From contig NZ_KQ034028.1 in the NCBI RefSeq assembly GCF_000970795.1, positions 534,127 to 598,126 on the forward strand: DNA of 64,000 nucleotides, given 5' to 3'. Positions 10,552-18,950 of this stretch are shown here, piece after piece. Positions within the stretch are counted from its first letter, which is position 1. Every line of letters begins with the position of its first letter. This DNA comes from Bombilactobacillus mellifer (GTDB taxonomy: Bacteria; Bacillota; Bacilli; Lactobacillales; Lactobacillaceae). Position numbers and translations under genes: made by a program. The notes beneath the pieces were generated by a model. That model had not been told where the DNA came from and did not search any database. It saw nothing but the letters and a program-made list of their open reading frames with translations.

Positions 10552-10592
10552 TAAAAACCCTACTAATTTATATTAGTAGGGTTATTTTCTTT
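10552..10592. terminator. Bidirectional terminator, mainly for nrdJ
   Basis: A 12-base perfect stem (AACCCTACTAAT 10556-10567 with 10572-10583) flanked by T-rich DNA on the plus side and A-rich DNA on the other, so it can stop transcripts from both directions. It lies 47 bases past the nrdJ stop. Confidence 0.85.
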
Positions 10593-10638
10593 GAATTGAA
10601 AGATCAAGAATTTATATTTAGAATACTGCGGCTTGTTA

Positions 10639-12852
10639 TTATTTAATCGGGCAAGCACCACCAGCACAATCACTTTGATCGACCAATTCCAGATCTTGTT
10701 GATCTTGCATCTGATCGAAAACGACATTAACGTTATCGGCAATGTCTGCTTGTTTTTGCTGATACTGAGTTTTTGTAATGGGTTCTTTAGGAGCTTGTTT
10801 CAAAGAACCGCCATAATATGGTAACAAAGAAGTAGATTTGATAATTTGACGATACTGTTCCAGCAGTGGCGCAATCTGATTAGCCTCATTATTTTGGAAG
10901 GTCACTGTACAACTTACTGCATTATCCGACCAATAAGTTTGTAAGAAGGCTTGTGTCGCAAATTGTTCTGCTATAGAAACGCTGCCTGCAGAGGCAAAGT
11001 TAGGGTTATCAGCATTGGGAGCTTTTACTGGGAATTCAACGCAAATCGTATGCTCGGTGTAGATATCAGGTTCCATACGATAACCGCATTGTTGTAAAGC
11101 TTGTAACAGAGGATCACTATCTTGAAAACGAATTCTTTGAATCAAATAACCAGCATAATGAAAATGCATTCCCTCAGAAACACCAGCTAATTTAGCGACG
11201 GTGCCCGAAGGTTTGACAGTGGTATGTTTAATCGAAGGATGACAATGCAGTTGTTGGGAATAGTTTTGATCAGCAGCAACCACAGCTTGATATAATTGAT
11301 TAAAGCAGTCAACTGCTCGTTGATCATAAATAGGTTGGTGTGTTTGATCGTTAAAACCAGTTACAACCCGGTTTCCAAACTTACTCAAAATCCAATCCTG
11401 AATGCCCGACATCGAAACACCGATGCGCCGATTTTGTTGAATAATTTTTCGTGAAATTTCCCAATCATAATTACTGAAGGTAACGCGCTTGGTGTAACGG
11501 GTGGCCAAGGTAAAGGCTTCTGTTAAATCCCAATTTTGTTTTTCGGCAATATAGGGAAAAACTTCAAACAGGTTGCAAGGCTCACCGTTGGCTAAAGAGA
11601 TTTCACCACAAGGGTTGGTACCTTCTACTTGTTGATCAATACCCGGCTGATAGCCATCAACTATTCTGCCGTAATTTTGGGATAAATTTAAATTGACAAT
11701 TCCCGGTTCGCCATTTTCTTGAATAGCATCCGCAATGGGTTGATAATCGGTCAGGTTTTTGGTCACATTAATACTATTATTGGAAGCCCAACGGTGATGA
11801 TATAACTGGGTTTGATCTTGTTTCATTGTAATAAAATCCGCATCATCACCGGAGCCTAAGGCTAGTTCAGCAGAACGGCGAACGTTGCCGGCAACGACAG
11901 TTTTGCCAATCAAATTACAAATATCTGTACAATCCACAGCACTCAACTGTTGTTGGACACGGTGATTTAACAATGTATTAATGTCAAACAACATTTCGAT
12001 TAAGGGCATCGGTCCCGAAGCTGTACCACCAAAGCCTTTGATTCGCTCGCCACGGGGACGAATTTTACTAATATCGAGGACTAATTTATTTTTATGCTGC
12101 AAATTGGTTTGATTAAAATGAAAATCAATGACGCGGGCATTGGCTAAAACCCAGCCTTCTCTAGTATCAGGTAATTCATAATAATAACTATCAGTTAGTG
12201 AATGATCGCGCAACCACTGTTTCTTATCAACGGCGCCCAATTGACAGGATTCTTGATAATCTTTATTTTTTGAATCAATTAACACTGTTAGTTCTAAAGG
12301 TTGATCAATTGCCGGCATTTGCCGGATATTGTTTTTCACTACTGAAAAACCTACACCGCCGCCTTTCATTAATTGATCAAACAAAAATGAAAATGGCATC
12401 GAAACAGCAACTTGCTCTGGTTGTAAATATTCGGGAACAATATGACTTTGACCATAAGCTTGCGGGCGAATAGCAATAAACCAACAGTTATTCAAGGCAT
12501 CCCCATTGCGTTTTTGATAGTCCGTACCCGAAATCCAAAGATTCCGTCCAGAAGGAGTAGCTGCCAGGCCGTAAATTAGCTTAAAGAGTTGTTGGGCCTC
12601 CAAGGTCAGTTCTTTAATCAATTTAAAGTCGGGTTGATCGTGCAGACGGGGATCTAAATTGATGTTGCCTTCGACAACACGCTGTACAGTTTCGGCCCAA
12701 TTTTCCGTTCGTCCTTTTTCGGGTAGCCACCGGGCATAAGTACGTTTATACGTAACCCAGCCTAAAGGTCCCCAGTGAGGTTGGATGTCCTGAATGGTTT
12801 GCGCGATAAATTTGGGATCTAATTTAATATTAGTGGTTGTTAGTGTAGTCAC
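10639..12852 (-). CDS. nrdJ: Ribonucleoside-triphosphate reductase, adenosylcobalamin-dependent (class II)
   Basis: Reduces ribonucleoside triphosphates to deoxy forms using coenzyme B12, independent of oxygen. At 737 residues it is nearly the length of the classic Lactobacillus leichmannii monomeric enzyme. Visible cysteines fit that enzyme: NALNNCWFI (regulatory cysteine), NPCGEISLANGEPCNLFE (thiyl-radical and second redox cysteine) and the C-terminal reducing pair in CAGGACPIK. Start is GTG at 12852 with GGAG about eight bases before it. The promoter carries two NrdR-like boxes; nrdR itself is in the window at 46076. Dependence on B12 means the cell must make or import cobalamin; no such gene is seen here. 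Confidence 0.97.
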   Translation of the reverse strand: MTTLTTTNIKLDPKFIAQTIQDIQPHWGPLGWVTYKRTYARWLPEKGRTENWAETVQRVVEGNINLDPRLHDQPDFKLIKELTLEAQQLFKLIYGLAATPSGRNLWISGTDYQKRNGDALNNCWFIAIRPQAYGQSHIVPEYLQPEQVAVSMPFSFLFDQLMKGGGVGFSVVKNNIRQMPAIDQPLELTVLIDSKNKDYQESCQLGAVDKKQWLRDHSLTDSYYYELPDTREGWVLANARVIDFHFNQTNLQHKNKLVLDISKIRPRGERIKGFGGTASGPMPLIEMLFDINTLLNHRVQQQLSAVDCTDICNLIGKTVVAGNVRRSAELALGSGDDADFITMKQDQTQLYHHRWASNNSINVTKNLTDYQPIADAIQENGEPGIVNLNLSQNYGRIVDGYQPGIDQQVEGTNPCGEISLANGEPCNLFEVFPYIAEKQNWDLTEAFTLATRYTKRVTFSNYDWEISRKIIQQNRRIGVSMSGIQDWILSKFGNRVVTGFNDQTHQPIYDQRAVDCFNQLYQAVVAADQNYSQQLHCHPSIKHTTVKPSGTVAKLAGVSEGMHFHYAGYLIQRIRFQDSDPLLQALQQCGYRMEPDIYTEHTICVEFPVKAPNADNPNFASAGSVSIAEQFATQAFLQTYWSDNAVSCTVTFQNNEANQIAPLLEQYRQIIKSTSLLPYYGGSLKQAPKEPITKTQYQQKQADIADNVNVVFDQMQDQQDLELVDQSDCAGGACPIK

Positions 12853-12877
12853 GATGTTGTCTCCTTTTTATTTATCC

Positions 12878-12920
12878 ACCACATATGGTACAACGTTCAG
12901 ATTTTAAATACAATATATAG
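12878..12920 (-). promoter_or_regulatory. nrdJ promoter with two NrdR-type boxes
   Basis: Read on the minus strand, CTATATATTGT (12920-12910) matches the core of the NrdR box consensus, and a weaker copy CCATATGTGGT (12888-12878) begins 32 bases later, i.e. three helical turns, the spacing usual for paired NrdR boxes. A promoter fits between them: -35 TTGTAT (12913-12908), 17-base spacer, -10 TACCAT (12890-12885), so one box overlaps each promoter element. Repression by NrdR-ATP/dATP is inferred. Confidence 0.75.
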
Positions 12921-13083
12921 ATCTGGAAGATTAACGGACCTAATTTTTATAAAGTACTGGGAAGCCAGTGGAGCTCCAGTTTCAATTTCTTAAATTTACA
13001 AAAAATTTTTTTGAGGGCGCTTTTTTTAAGGTCCTAAAAATGATTTATCCAAAGAACTCTCTTAGAAAGATTTAAAAAAATAA

Positions 13084-13122
13084 CGTAAAAGCGTTTACAA
13101 ATTAAACTAAACATGGTACGCT
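13084..13122 (+). promoter_or_regulatory. Possible promoter with catabolite-response-like site
   Basis: TTTACA (13094-13099), 17-base spacer, TACGCT (13117-13122; weak). The segment 13084-13099, read on the minus strand as TGTAAACGCTTTTACG, matches the cre consensus TGWNANCGNTNNCA with one mismatch in the penultimate position and overlaps the -35. No gene follows on the plus strand before the terminator at 13162. Confidence 0.35.
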
Positions 13123-13123
13123 T

Positions 13124-13192
13124 TAGGCTATCAAACCTTTCATAAAAGCAGCAACGTAAAGGACCTCACCAAATTGTTGGTAGAGGTCTTTT
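13124..13192 (+). ncRNA. Possible small RNA between nrdJ and tRNA-Leu
   Basis: A stretch of about 65-70 bases lies between a candidate promoter (13094-13122) and a good rho-independent hairpin (13162-13172 with 13177-13188, TTTT after). It holds no reading frame with a ribosome binding site. That arrangement suggests a short untranslated transcript, but the -10 is weak and no known RNA family is recognised. Confidence 0.3.
13162..13192 (+). terminator. Terminator in the nrdJ/tRNA-Leu gap
   Basis: GACCTCACCAA (13162-13172) pairs with TTGGT-A-GAGGTC (13177-13188) with one bulged A and is followed by TTTT. No plus-strand gene precedes it. Confidence 0.6.
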
Positions 13193-13200
13193 GCGTATTA

Positions 13201-13335
13201 TTGTGTTTTAGATAATTAGAATTGCGAAAGGACTAATATTTTTACGCTTAGGAGTTACTAAAACCGCCGCCAAACCAGCCTTGAATCTTTAAAAGCCAAG
13301 GGAGATTCAAGCAATTAAAAATGACAATCAACAAT
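13201..13335. other. Gene-poor stretch with an unexplained inverted repeat
   Basis: No credible gene. CTTGAATCT (13280-13288) pairs with AGATTCAAG (13303-13311) around a 14-base loop, with no T-run on either strand, so it is not an ordinary terminator. Confidence 0.4.
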
Positions 13336-13368
13336 AAAAAACAGCTTTTTATCGGAAACAAAAAGCTG
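13336..13368 (-). terminator. Terminator downstream of tRNA-Leu
   Basis: On the minus strand CAGCTTTTT pairs with AAAAAGCTG (13368-13360 with 13350-13342), followed by six T. It lies 177 bases beyond the tRNA end. Confidence 0.75.
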
Positions 13369-13544
13369 CTCGAAACAATCAAATATGATCTGAAGTAAGC
13401 GTATTGGGAACTCTAAATTTTTCTAAAGCTTTAAAATTATGCTAAAATCATCATAAGTTCTATGCTACTGTTTAGATTGATAATCCAAGGATGAAGTCCA
13501 TAAACATACTGCCGGGAACCAATACTCGATATAGGAAATTGAGA

Positions 13545-13628
13545 TGCCGTTGACAGGAGTCGAACCTGCACATGGAAATCCATACAGCGACCTGAACGCT
13601 GCGCGTCTGCCAATTCCGCCACAACGGC
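13545..13628 (-). tRNA. tRNA-Leu (anticodon CAG)
   Basis: On the minus strand the acceptor arm GCCGTTG closes with CAACGGC, the anticodon arm is CAGCG-TTCAGGT-CGCTG giving anticodon CAG, there is a type II variable arm (TGTATGGATTTCCATG region) and a T arm GCAGGTTCGACTCCTGT. Length 84 bases; CCA is not encoded. Confidence 0.95.
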
Positions 13629-13641
13629 CTTACAAATAAAT

Positions 13642-13669
13642 ATTCTACCAAAAAAAATAGTGAAAGTAA
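13642..13669 (-). promoter_or_regulatory. Promoter of tRNA-Leu
   Basis: Minus strand: TTACTT (13669-13664), 16-base spacer, TAGAAT (13647-13642), ending 13 bases before the mature tRNA 5' end. Confidence 0.5.
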
Positions 13670-13686
13670 CTAGGAAATTAAAAATA

Positions 13687-14538
13687 ATGGAAAAACTTAC
13701 AAATGAAATTTTAAAACAGGTAATTCAACCGCGGCCTCTAAAATCGCACAAGGGTACTTTTGGTAAAGTTTTAATTATTGCCGGTAGTCAAAATTATACA
13801 GGTGCAGCTTTAATGGCGACTAAGGCTGCAGTGTATACCGGAGCTGGTCTAGTCACTTTGGCAACGGACCCGCATAATTTTACCAGCGTGCATGCCGTTT
13901 TACCAGAAGCGATGGTGGTAGATTTACGCGATCAAACTGCTGTTTTACAACTAGCCCAAACGATGAACGTGATTGCTATGGGCCCCGGCTTACAGCCAAC
14001 GCTTGCCAATACCGCTTTATTACAAAGAATAATTAACGCCGCCACGGCTTCACAGAGTTTAATTATGGATGCTACAGCATTAAATTTATGGTCTCAACAA
14101 TCGCTGACGATGACTACTAACGCGCAGAAGATTGTTTTAACACCGCATGCCGTGGAATGGCAGCGATTGTCACAGTTGGCACTCAGTACCCAACAGCCAT
14201 CAGCTAATCTACGATGCTTACGGCAAAAGGCTCCAAAACAGACAGTTTTAGTGCTAAAGGGAGCTCCGACGGCGATCTATGATAACCAAACCGGACAAAT
14301 TTTTCAAAATACGGCCGGCACCGCGGCCATGGCCACTGGCGGCACTGGTGATACTTTAACGGGAATGATAGCGGGTTTTTTGGCCCAATTTTCAGTACAG
14401 ACGGCCGCAATTTTAGCCGCCGTTTATTTGCATAGTTATATTGCCGAGCAGTTAGCCCAAAAATATTATGTGGTTTTACCGACGCAGTTAAGCGAAGCAA
14501 TTCCTTATTGGATGCATTATTTTGCTGAACAAAATTAA
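13687..14538 (+). CDS. nnrD: ADP/ATP-dependent NAD(P)H-hydrate dehydratase
   Basis: Repairs NAD(P)HX, the hydrated damaged form of NAD(P)H, back to the working cofactor. The 283-residue protein is a ribokinase-like Carb_kinase domain with KSHKGTFGKVLIIAGS near the N terminus, AMGPGL in the middle and the active-site signature ATGGTGDTLTGMIAGFLAQ near residue 218. ATG at 13687 has AGGAA ten bases upstream; an in-frame GTG at 13660 has no ribosome binding site. No epimerase domain is fused, so the partner NnrE must be elsewhere. It precedes NADH oxidase, a fitting neighbour by theme, but that gene has its own promoter. Confidence 0.9.
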   Translation: MEKLTNEILKQVIQPRPLKSHKGTFGKVLIIAGSQNYTGAALMATKAAVYTGAGLVTLATDPHNFTSVHAVLPEAMVVDLRDQTAVLQLAQTMNVIAMGPGLQPTLANTALLQRIINAATASQSLIMDATALNLWSQQSLTMTTNAQKIVLTPHAVEWQRLSQLALSTQQPSANLRCLRQKAPKQTVLVLKGAPTAIYDNQTGQIFQNTAGTAAMATGGTGDTLTGMIAGFLAQFSVQTAAILAAVYLHSYIAEQLAQKYYVVLPTQLSEAIPYWMHYFAEQN

Positions 14539-14558
14539 ACTTTGAGATATTTTCCGAG

Positions 14559-14586
14559 TTGCTTTCTAAATTAGAATGATTATAAT
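14559..14586 (+). promoter_or_regulatory. Promoter of nox
   Basis: TTGCTT (14559-14564), 16-base spacer, TATAAT (14581-14586), ending 30 bases before the nox start. Confidence 0.7.
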
Positions 14587-14616
14587 TTAGGTTGAACAAC
14601 GAATGGAGGAAAATAT

Positions 14617-15972
14617 ATGAAAGTTATTGTTGTCGGATCTTCACACGGTGGTTATGAAGCCGTCCGTGAATTATTACAAGATTATCCCCAAGCAGAAATT
14701 CAATGGTATGAAAAGGGTAATTTTATCTCGTTTTTATCTTGTGGCATGCAGTTGTATCTTGAAGGGGTAGTTAAAGATGTCAACTCGGTACGTTATGCGA
14801 CACCGACGAGTATGGAAAAGCAAGGCGTTCATGTGTTTGTCCAACAAGATGTCACTGCAGTTGACCCCAAGCAGCATGAAGTCCAGGTTCATAATCTAGC
14901 CGACGATACTACACGCACCGAAAAATATGACAAGTTAATTTTAAGTACGGGGGCAGTACCTGCAGCTTTAAATGTCCCTGGTAAAGATTTAGACAATATT
15001 TACTTTATGCGGGGTCGCGATTGGGCAATTAAATTAAAAAAGGCTACCGTAGACCCAGCCATTCAACAAGTCGTAATAGTGGGTTCTGGCTATATTGGCA
15101 TGGAAGCTGCCGAGGCTTTTGCTAAAGCTGGAAAACAAGTTACCGTTTTAGATATTATGCCGCGGATTTTAAATACCTACTTAGATCAAGAGTTTACCGA
15201 AGTTTTAGACCACACCTTAGCGCAGCATCAGATTAAATTAGGCTTGGGTGAAACGGTGCAAAAATTTGTGGGTAATGATCACAACCAAGTCCAAAAAGTG
15301 GTTACCGATAAAAAAACTTATCCTGCCGATTTAGTAATTGAAGCTACGGGTGTCAAACCGAATACAAACTGGTTAGCAAATACACTGGAACTGAATGCGG
15401 ATCACACCATTAAAATCGATGCTTATCAAAGAACAAGTGCTCCGGATGTTTTTGCAGTCGGTGATGCCACCCATGTCCAATTTGCTCCCACAGGAAAAGA
15501 AGTTCCAATTGCTTTGGCTACTAATAGTCGGCGCCAAGGTCGTTATGCAGTCAAGAATCTGACCAACGCTAATCAACCGACACCAGCAGTGTCCGGTTCA
15601 TCCGCTTTGAGCGTTTTTGAATACCATTTTGCAGCTACGGGAGTCAAAGAAGCTACAGCTGCTAAGTTCCAAGCGAAAATTGCATCTGTGTATGTGGAAG
15701 ATACTTATCGTCCTGCTTTTGTTCCGGAGAGTCAAAATGCTAAGGTACAATTCAAATTATCGTACAATCCTGATAATGGTCAAATTATGGGCGCACAAAT
15801 TATGTCCCGGGCTGATGTGACTGCCGATATCAATGTCATTTCGCTTGCTATTCAACAACATTTAACTGTTAATGATTTAGCTTATGCCGACTTCTTCTTC
15901 CAACCAGGATATGATCGTCCATGGAATATCATTAATGTTGCTGCTCAAAAAGCACAAGCACAATTAAAATAA
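14617..15972 (+). CDS. nox: NADH oxidase (FAD-dependent, water-forming type)
   Basis: Flavoprotein that reoxidises NADH with oxygen, normally forming water in lactic acid bacteria. 451 residues. The N-terminal FAD fold [16 protein letters not shown], the redox-active Cys42 in [10 protein letters not shown], the NAD fold [20 protein letters not shown] near residue 153 and the second FAD motif DVFAVGDAT near residue 278 are all seen, followed by the pyridine-nucleotide-disulphide dimerisation domain. Strong GGAGG ribosome binding site. The closest alternative in this family is CoA-disulphide reductase or NADH peroxidase, which also use Cys42; the oxidase call rests on overall similarity. Confidence 0.9.
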   Translation: MKVIVVGSSHGGYEAVRELLQDYPQAEIQWYEKGNFISFLSCGMQLYLEGVVKDVNSVRYATPTSMEKQGVHVFVQQDVTAVDPKQHEVQVHNLADDTTRTEKYDKLILSTGAVPAALNVPGKDLDNIYFMRGRDWAIKLKKATVDPAIQQVVIVGSGYIGMEAAEAFAKAGKQVTVLDIMPRILNTYLDQEFTEVLDHTLAQHQIKLGLGETVQKFVGNDHNQVQKVVTDKKTYPADLVIEATGVKPNTNWLANTLELNADHTIKIDAYQRTSAPDVFAVGDATHVQFAPTGKEVPIALATNSRRQGRYAVKNLTNANQPTPAVSGSSALSVFEYHFAATGVKEATAAKFQAKIASVYVEDTYRPAFVPESQNAKVQFKLSYNPDNGQIMGAQIMSRADVTADINVISLAIQQHLTVNDLAYADFFFQPGYDRPWNIINVAAQKAQAQLK

Positions 15973-15997
15973 CATTTTAGCAGTTGGTTTTTTGCGT

Positions 15998-16036
15998 AAT
16001 TCTCAATTTCTATTCGTAGGAATTGAGAATTTTTTA
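15998..16036 (+). terminator. Terminator of nox
   Basis: AATTCTCAATT (15998-16008) pairs with AATTGAGAATT (16021-16031), followed by TTTTT. Confidence 0.88.
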
Positions 16037-16078
16037 TATTAATATCAGTGCTACACTGCCAGACCATTTTGTTAGGTA

Positions 16079-16108
16079 CTAAAAAAAGAAGTGCCAATAG
16101 CACTTCTT
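16079..16108 (-). terminator. Terminator of the YitT gene
   Basis: Minus strand: AAGAAGTGC pairs with GCACTTCTT (16108-16100 with 16094-16086), followed by a T-run. It lies about 80 bases past the stop. Confidence 0.8.
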
Positions 16109-16190
16109 CTCGTGTAATGAATGTTATTTTTTGGAACTACATAAATTATATGCCTTTTCAGACTTCTGTCAATTATTTGACAAAAACTTT

Positions 16191-17036
16191 TTAAAAACTA
16201 CCATTATGCACTTCGGCTACAGAGTCGGCTAAAATAAATGCGTTTGGGTCAATCGCAAAAATAGTATTTAAAATTGTACCATAATCCTGAGTTTCAGCTA
16301 CTAGCATCAACATTTCTTTCTCGTCATTAGAATGGCCCCCGCGAACGTCAAACACTGTGCTGCCGGCATTAAGTTGGTCGTTTAACTGTTGCCGAATAGC
16401 TTCTAAATGATGTTCGCTCATGATATAAACAACTAATTTTTTATCTAAACCAGTTTGAACATAATTCATAACGATGGTCGAAATTCCGACCGATAAAATC
16501 GCCAGGAAAAACTCCTCTAGACCAGAAACAAAAATATTCCCCAGACACACAATGCCGTCAATGACAAATAAACTATTGGCATTCCGAATATGGAAATACT
16601 TGTTTAAAATCATTGGCGGCACAGTAGTTCCTCCCGACGAGGAACCCAAACGATAAATAATGGATAAACCGAACCCAAAAATAATACTACCAATGATATC
16701 TGAAAGCAGTGCATTCTTGATAATCATGGTATTGGGCGTCAGTGCCAAAAAAATAGGTAAGACAATACTACCGAAGGTAATTTTTGCCGCTGAAACTTTG
16801 TCTAAAAAGATCAAGGTCAAAATTAACATGGCCACATTGAAAACCAATAGGGTCACGGACAACGGGACTTGCAGGACTTCTTGCACGAGTATGGCAATAC
16901 CTGTAGCACCACCAGCAGCAATGGCATGGGGTTCAAAACACATGGAAACACTGATGGAAATCATGGCTAAACCAATGAGGATTCCACAAACACGCATTAC
17001 TTTTTTGAGATAGAGGTTTTGTCTTATTTTTTGCAT
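16191..17036 (-). CDS. YitT family membrane protein
   Basis: Membrane protein of unknown transport function with five or six N-terminal helices (YitT/DUF161) and a soluble C-terminal DUF2179 domain (about residues 200-281) that includes GGHSNDEKEMLMLVAE. The GSSSGGTTVPPMIL motif near residue 140 is typical. The ATG at 17036 has no Shine-Dalgarno; on the minus strand a -10-like CATAAT ends six bases before the ATG, so the message may be leaderless. It is transcribed away from tRNA-Gly. No substrate can be assigned. Confidence 0.85.
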   Translation of the reverse strand: MQKIRQNLYLKKVMRVCGILIGLAMISISVSMCFEPHAIAAGGATGIAILVQEVLQVPLSVTLLVFNVAMLILTLIFLDKVSAAKITFGSIVLPIFLALTPNTMIIKNALLSDIIGSIIFGFGLSIIYRLGSSSGGTTVPPMILNKYFHIRNANSLFVIDGIVCLGNIFVSGLEEFFLAILSVGISTIVMNYVQTGLDKKLVVYIMSEHHLEAIRQQLNDQLNAGSTVFDVRGGHSNDEKEMLMLVAETQDYGTILNTIFAIDPNAFILADSVAEVHNGSF

Positions 17037-17092
17037 AAGATAATTATGACAGATTTTTTGAAAAAAATCGACACATAACTCTCATTTTTGTG

Positions 17093-17098
17093 TATAAT
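17093..17098 (+). promoter_or_regulatory. -10 element of tRNA-Gly
   Basis: TATAAT at 17093-17098, preceded by TGTG, 12 bases before the tRNA. The -35 is unclear (TCGACA at 17068 with a 19-base spacer is the best candidate). Confidence 0.55.
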
Positions 17099-17110
17099 AG
17101 TAAGAGTATT

Positions 17111-17181
17111 GCGGATGTAGTTTAGTGGTAAAACTTCAGCTTCCCAAGCTGGCGTCGCGAGTTCGATTCTCGTCATCCGCT
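17111..17181 (+). tRNA. tRNA-Gly (anticodon CCC)
   Basis: Acceptor GCGGATG pairs with CATCCGC, anticodon arm CAGC-TTCCCAA-GCTG gives anticodon CCC, T arm GCGAGTTCGATTCTCGT. 71 bases, CCA not encoded. Confidence 0.95.
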
Positions 17182-17194
17182 TGAAAGTAAACTG

Positions 17195-17236
17195 AAAACA
17201 AGGACTGCTCATTAAAAAGCAATCCTTGTTTTATTT
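17195..17236. terminator. Shared terminator of tRNA-Gly and the PspC gene
   Basis: AAAACAAGGA (17195-17204) pairs with TCCTTGTTTT (17223-17232), with T-rich DNA on the plus side. The stem overlaps the last bases of the convergent PspC gene. Confidence 0.7.
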
Positions 17237-17410
17237 CATTAATAACCATAAAACCAAATACACTAGAATTCCAGGAAAACCGGGAGTCAAGGCTAAGACA
17301 ATAAAAATCACCCGTAACAAATTGGAATTCCAATCAAAATGGGCCGCTAAACCTCCTACGACGCCAGCTAAATAACGATCTGTATGTGAACGTTCAATGG
17401 GAATTTTCAT
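17231..17410 (-). CDS. PspC-domain small membrane protein
   Basis: A 59-residue protein made of one PspC domain: an N-terminal SHTDRYLAGVVGGLAAHF (the DRxxAGVxGGLA signature), then FDWNSNLLRVIFIVLAL and a second hydrophobic stretch GFPGILVYLVLWLLM. The start ATG at 17410 follows a full TAAGGAGG ribosome binding site. The PspC family is linked to envelope stress, but stand-alone short forms have no proven role. It is easily missed by length-filtered gene callers. Convergent with tRNA-Gly. Confidence 0.88.
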   Translation of the reverse strand: MKIPIERSHTDRYLAGVVGGLAAHFDWNSNLLRVIFIVLALTPGFPGILVYLVLWLLMK

Positions 17411-17714
17411 TTGGACTTCCTCCTTATATCTATTATACCTGATTATGATGTCCGTGATGGTAAAGATGAATCGAGCTATTAACAGTTAACACATCTTTTA
17501 CTACCATAATCAAAAGTTGTTGTTCATTTTTTATATAATAGCGGGTAGAAGTAATATCAAACCTATTAGTTATTCAATAAAGGAAGTAATTATGCTGGTT
17601 ACTTTTATCTATTAGAGTAAAAGTGGGACAGGTTTCCAGATTCCAGTCGTAATGGCCGAAACACAGACTGCTGGCTTTTATAAATAAACTTTTAAAATAG
17701 TTGCCCATAGATAT
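17411..17714. other. Intergenic stretch with possible short transcript
   Basis: No credible gene. A TATAAT preceded by T-rich DNA lies near 17532-17537 on the plus strand. Farther on, CAGTC (about 17644) can pair with GACTG (about 17666), followed by CTGGCTTTT, a weak terminator-like end. The frame after AAAGGAAG near 17580 gives only seven codons. Confidence 0.25.
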
Positions 17715-18365
17715 TTAGACCTGCAGCCAAGCAGGTAAATTGCCTGCAGTATGTGGTTTATTCAGACCTACGCTGGTATGTGGATATAAAGTAGGATTTT
17801 TGATTACCCGAACCACAAAATCAGCTACACTTTGGCGGGAAACTTCAGTCCCTCGAAAGGGTTCGTCAGCGCTAGTAATCTCATAATTAATTTCATCTTT
17901 GTTAGTTAACCAAGCCGGTCGAAACTGTGTCGTATTAATTTGTGATTGTTCTTCAATTAGTTGATTGGCTAGTCTAAATCCGGGTAGATAATCAGCAATG
18001 GCAGTTTCGTTCCACGTACCAAATTTACCAGGTACTTCATGTAAAGCCCCCAAAGCACTATAGAAAAGAAGCCGTTGACATCCTGTTTTCTGCATTGCTT
18101 CTAAGATTAATTTGGTCAAGATGGCTAAATCGACACCGCCAATATTAGAATAAACTAGATCAGCTCCTTTTACTGCCAGTTGTAACGTACTAGGATCTTG
18201 GACATTACCTGCGATTATCGAAACTCGTGGGGCAGTTGCTAAAGAAGCTAGGCGTTCAGCACGACGCAAATATAAACGTAAATATAAATGTGTTTCTTGA
18301 ATTAATTGCTGAGTGACGATTTGAGCTGTAGTACCATGAGCTCCGAGAATAGCAATAGTAGTCAT
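17715..18365 (-). CDS. NAD(P)H-binding NmrA-like / atypical SDR protein
   Basis: Rossmann-fold protein of 216 residues with the nucleotide-binding start TTIAILGAHGTTAQIVTQQL (GxxGxxA type), a following LRRAERL that may bind the NADP phosphate, VIAGNVQDPSTLQLAVKGADLVYSNIG, and no Tyr-x3-Lys catalytic pair in the classical place. Similar proteins are annotated as NAD(P)H-binding or NAD-dependent epimerase-like, often as sugar-stress or quinone-related genes, but the substrate is unknown. Start ATG has AAAGGAG before it. It stands alone. Confidence 0.8.
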   Translation of the reverse strand: MTTIAILGAHGTTAQIVTQQLIQETHLYLRLYLRRAERLASLATAPRVSIIAGNVQDPSTLQLAVKGADLVYSNIGGVDLAILTKLILEAMQKTGCQRLLFYSALGALHEVPGKFGTWNETAIADYLPGFRLANQLIEEQSQINTTQFRPAWLTNKDEINYEITSADEPFRGTEVSRQSVADFVVRVIKNPTLYPHTSVGLNKPHTAGNLPAWLQV

Positions 18366-18890
18366 ATTTTAGTCTCCTTTTTATGTGATCGGCAATAATG
18401 TACACCTTGGGAAGAAATGAAAATTTATTATTGGTCCATAAAACCCAAATAGTTTAAGCCCACAACCTACATGGATTTATTTAAGGAAAATTTATTTGAA
18501 ATAATCGGGTGCATTTTCATATTTCTTTTAATTAATTGGTAGTATTATCTAGTTAGGCCTTATTACTAAGTTTTTGTATTTATTAAGTAAGCTTCTTATT
18601 TAATATTGCAGTTATGAGGCATTTATGGATTGTGAGAGTTTTATAAGATCCATATTGTTGGAAGTAATTAGTTTTTGGGCTTAAATTGTTTTCTGGCAGG
18701 TTCAAATCAGCGCTTGAATAACGTATTTGATTTTAACAAATGGCGATATCAGATAATACGTGCTTTATATATTAAAAAAAATTTATTTAGTCTTGCTTTT
18801 TTAGAAAAAAAAGATTAAAATAATTAATCAATATATTTAGGGCTGTCATACATATTTTACTTGCACAATGTTAATATTTTTTAACGTTGA
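18366..18890. other. AT-rich gene-free stretch
   Basis: About 525 bases of strongly AT-rich DNA with no frame that has a start plus ribosome binding site. ACGTATT (18721-18727) and AATACGT (18756-18762) form an inverted repeat with ATTTG/CAAAT nested inside. It may be decayed genic DNA or a long regulatory area before the small gene at 18951. Confidence 0.4.
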
Positions 18891-18891
18891 T

Positions 18892-18920
18892 TTGACATTT
18901 AACAAGTTTGTGAGTAAAAT
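18892..18920 (+). promoter_or_regulatory. Strong promoter of the 41-aa peptide gene
   Basis: Consensus TTGACA (18892-18897), ideal 17-base spacer, TAAAAT (18915-18920). One of the best promoters in the window. Confidence 0.8.
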
Positions 18921-18950
18921 AACATATATAAAGAAAGGGAGGTAATGAAC

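Noticed and set aside
13248-13406. Minus-strand frame ending in a Gly/Phe-rich tail after a hydrophobic run
   Set aside because: No start with a ribosome binding site, and the tRNA-Leu terminator hairpin lies inside it; probably chance.
13437-13622. 61-codon minus frame
   Set aside because: It is the tRNA-Leu gene read as protein.
14204-14599. 131-codon minus frame over nnrD
   Set aside because: Shadow of the well-supported nnrD gene; no promoter or ribosome site.
16660-17013. 117-codon plus frame
   Set aside because: Antisense of the YitT gene; hydrophobic codons read backwards, no start signal.
17575-17615. Seven-codon frame after AAAGGAAG
   Set aside because: Too short to support; no leader-peptide context such as a following attenuated operon.
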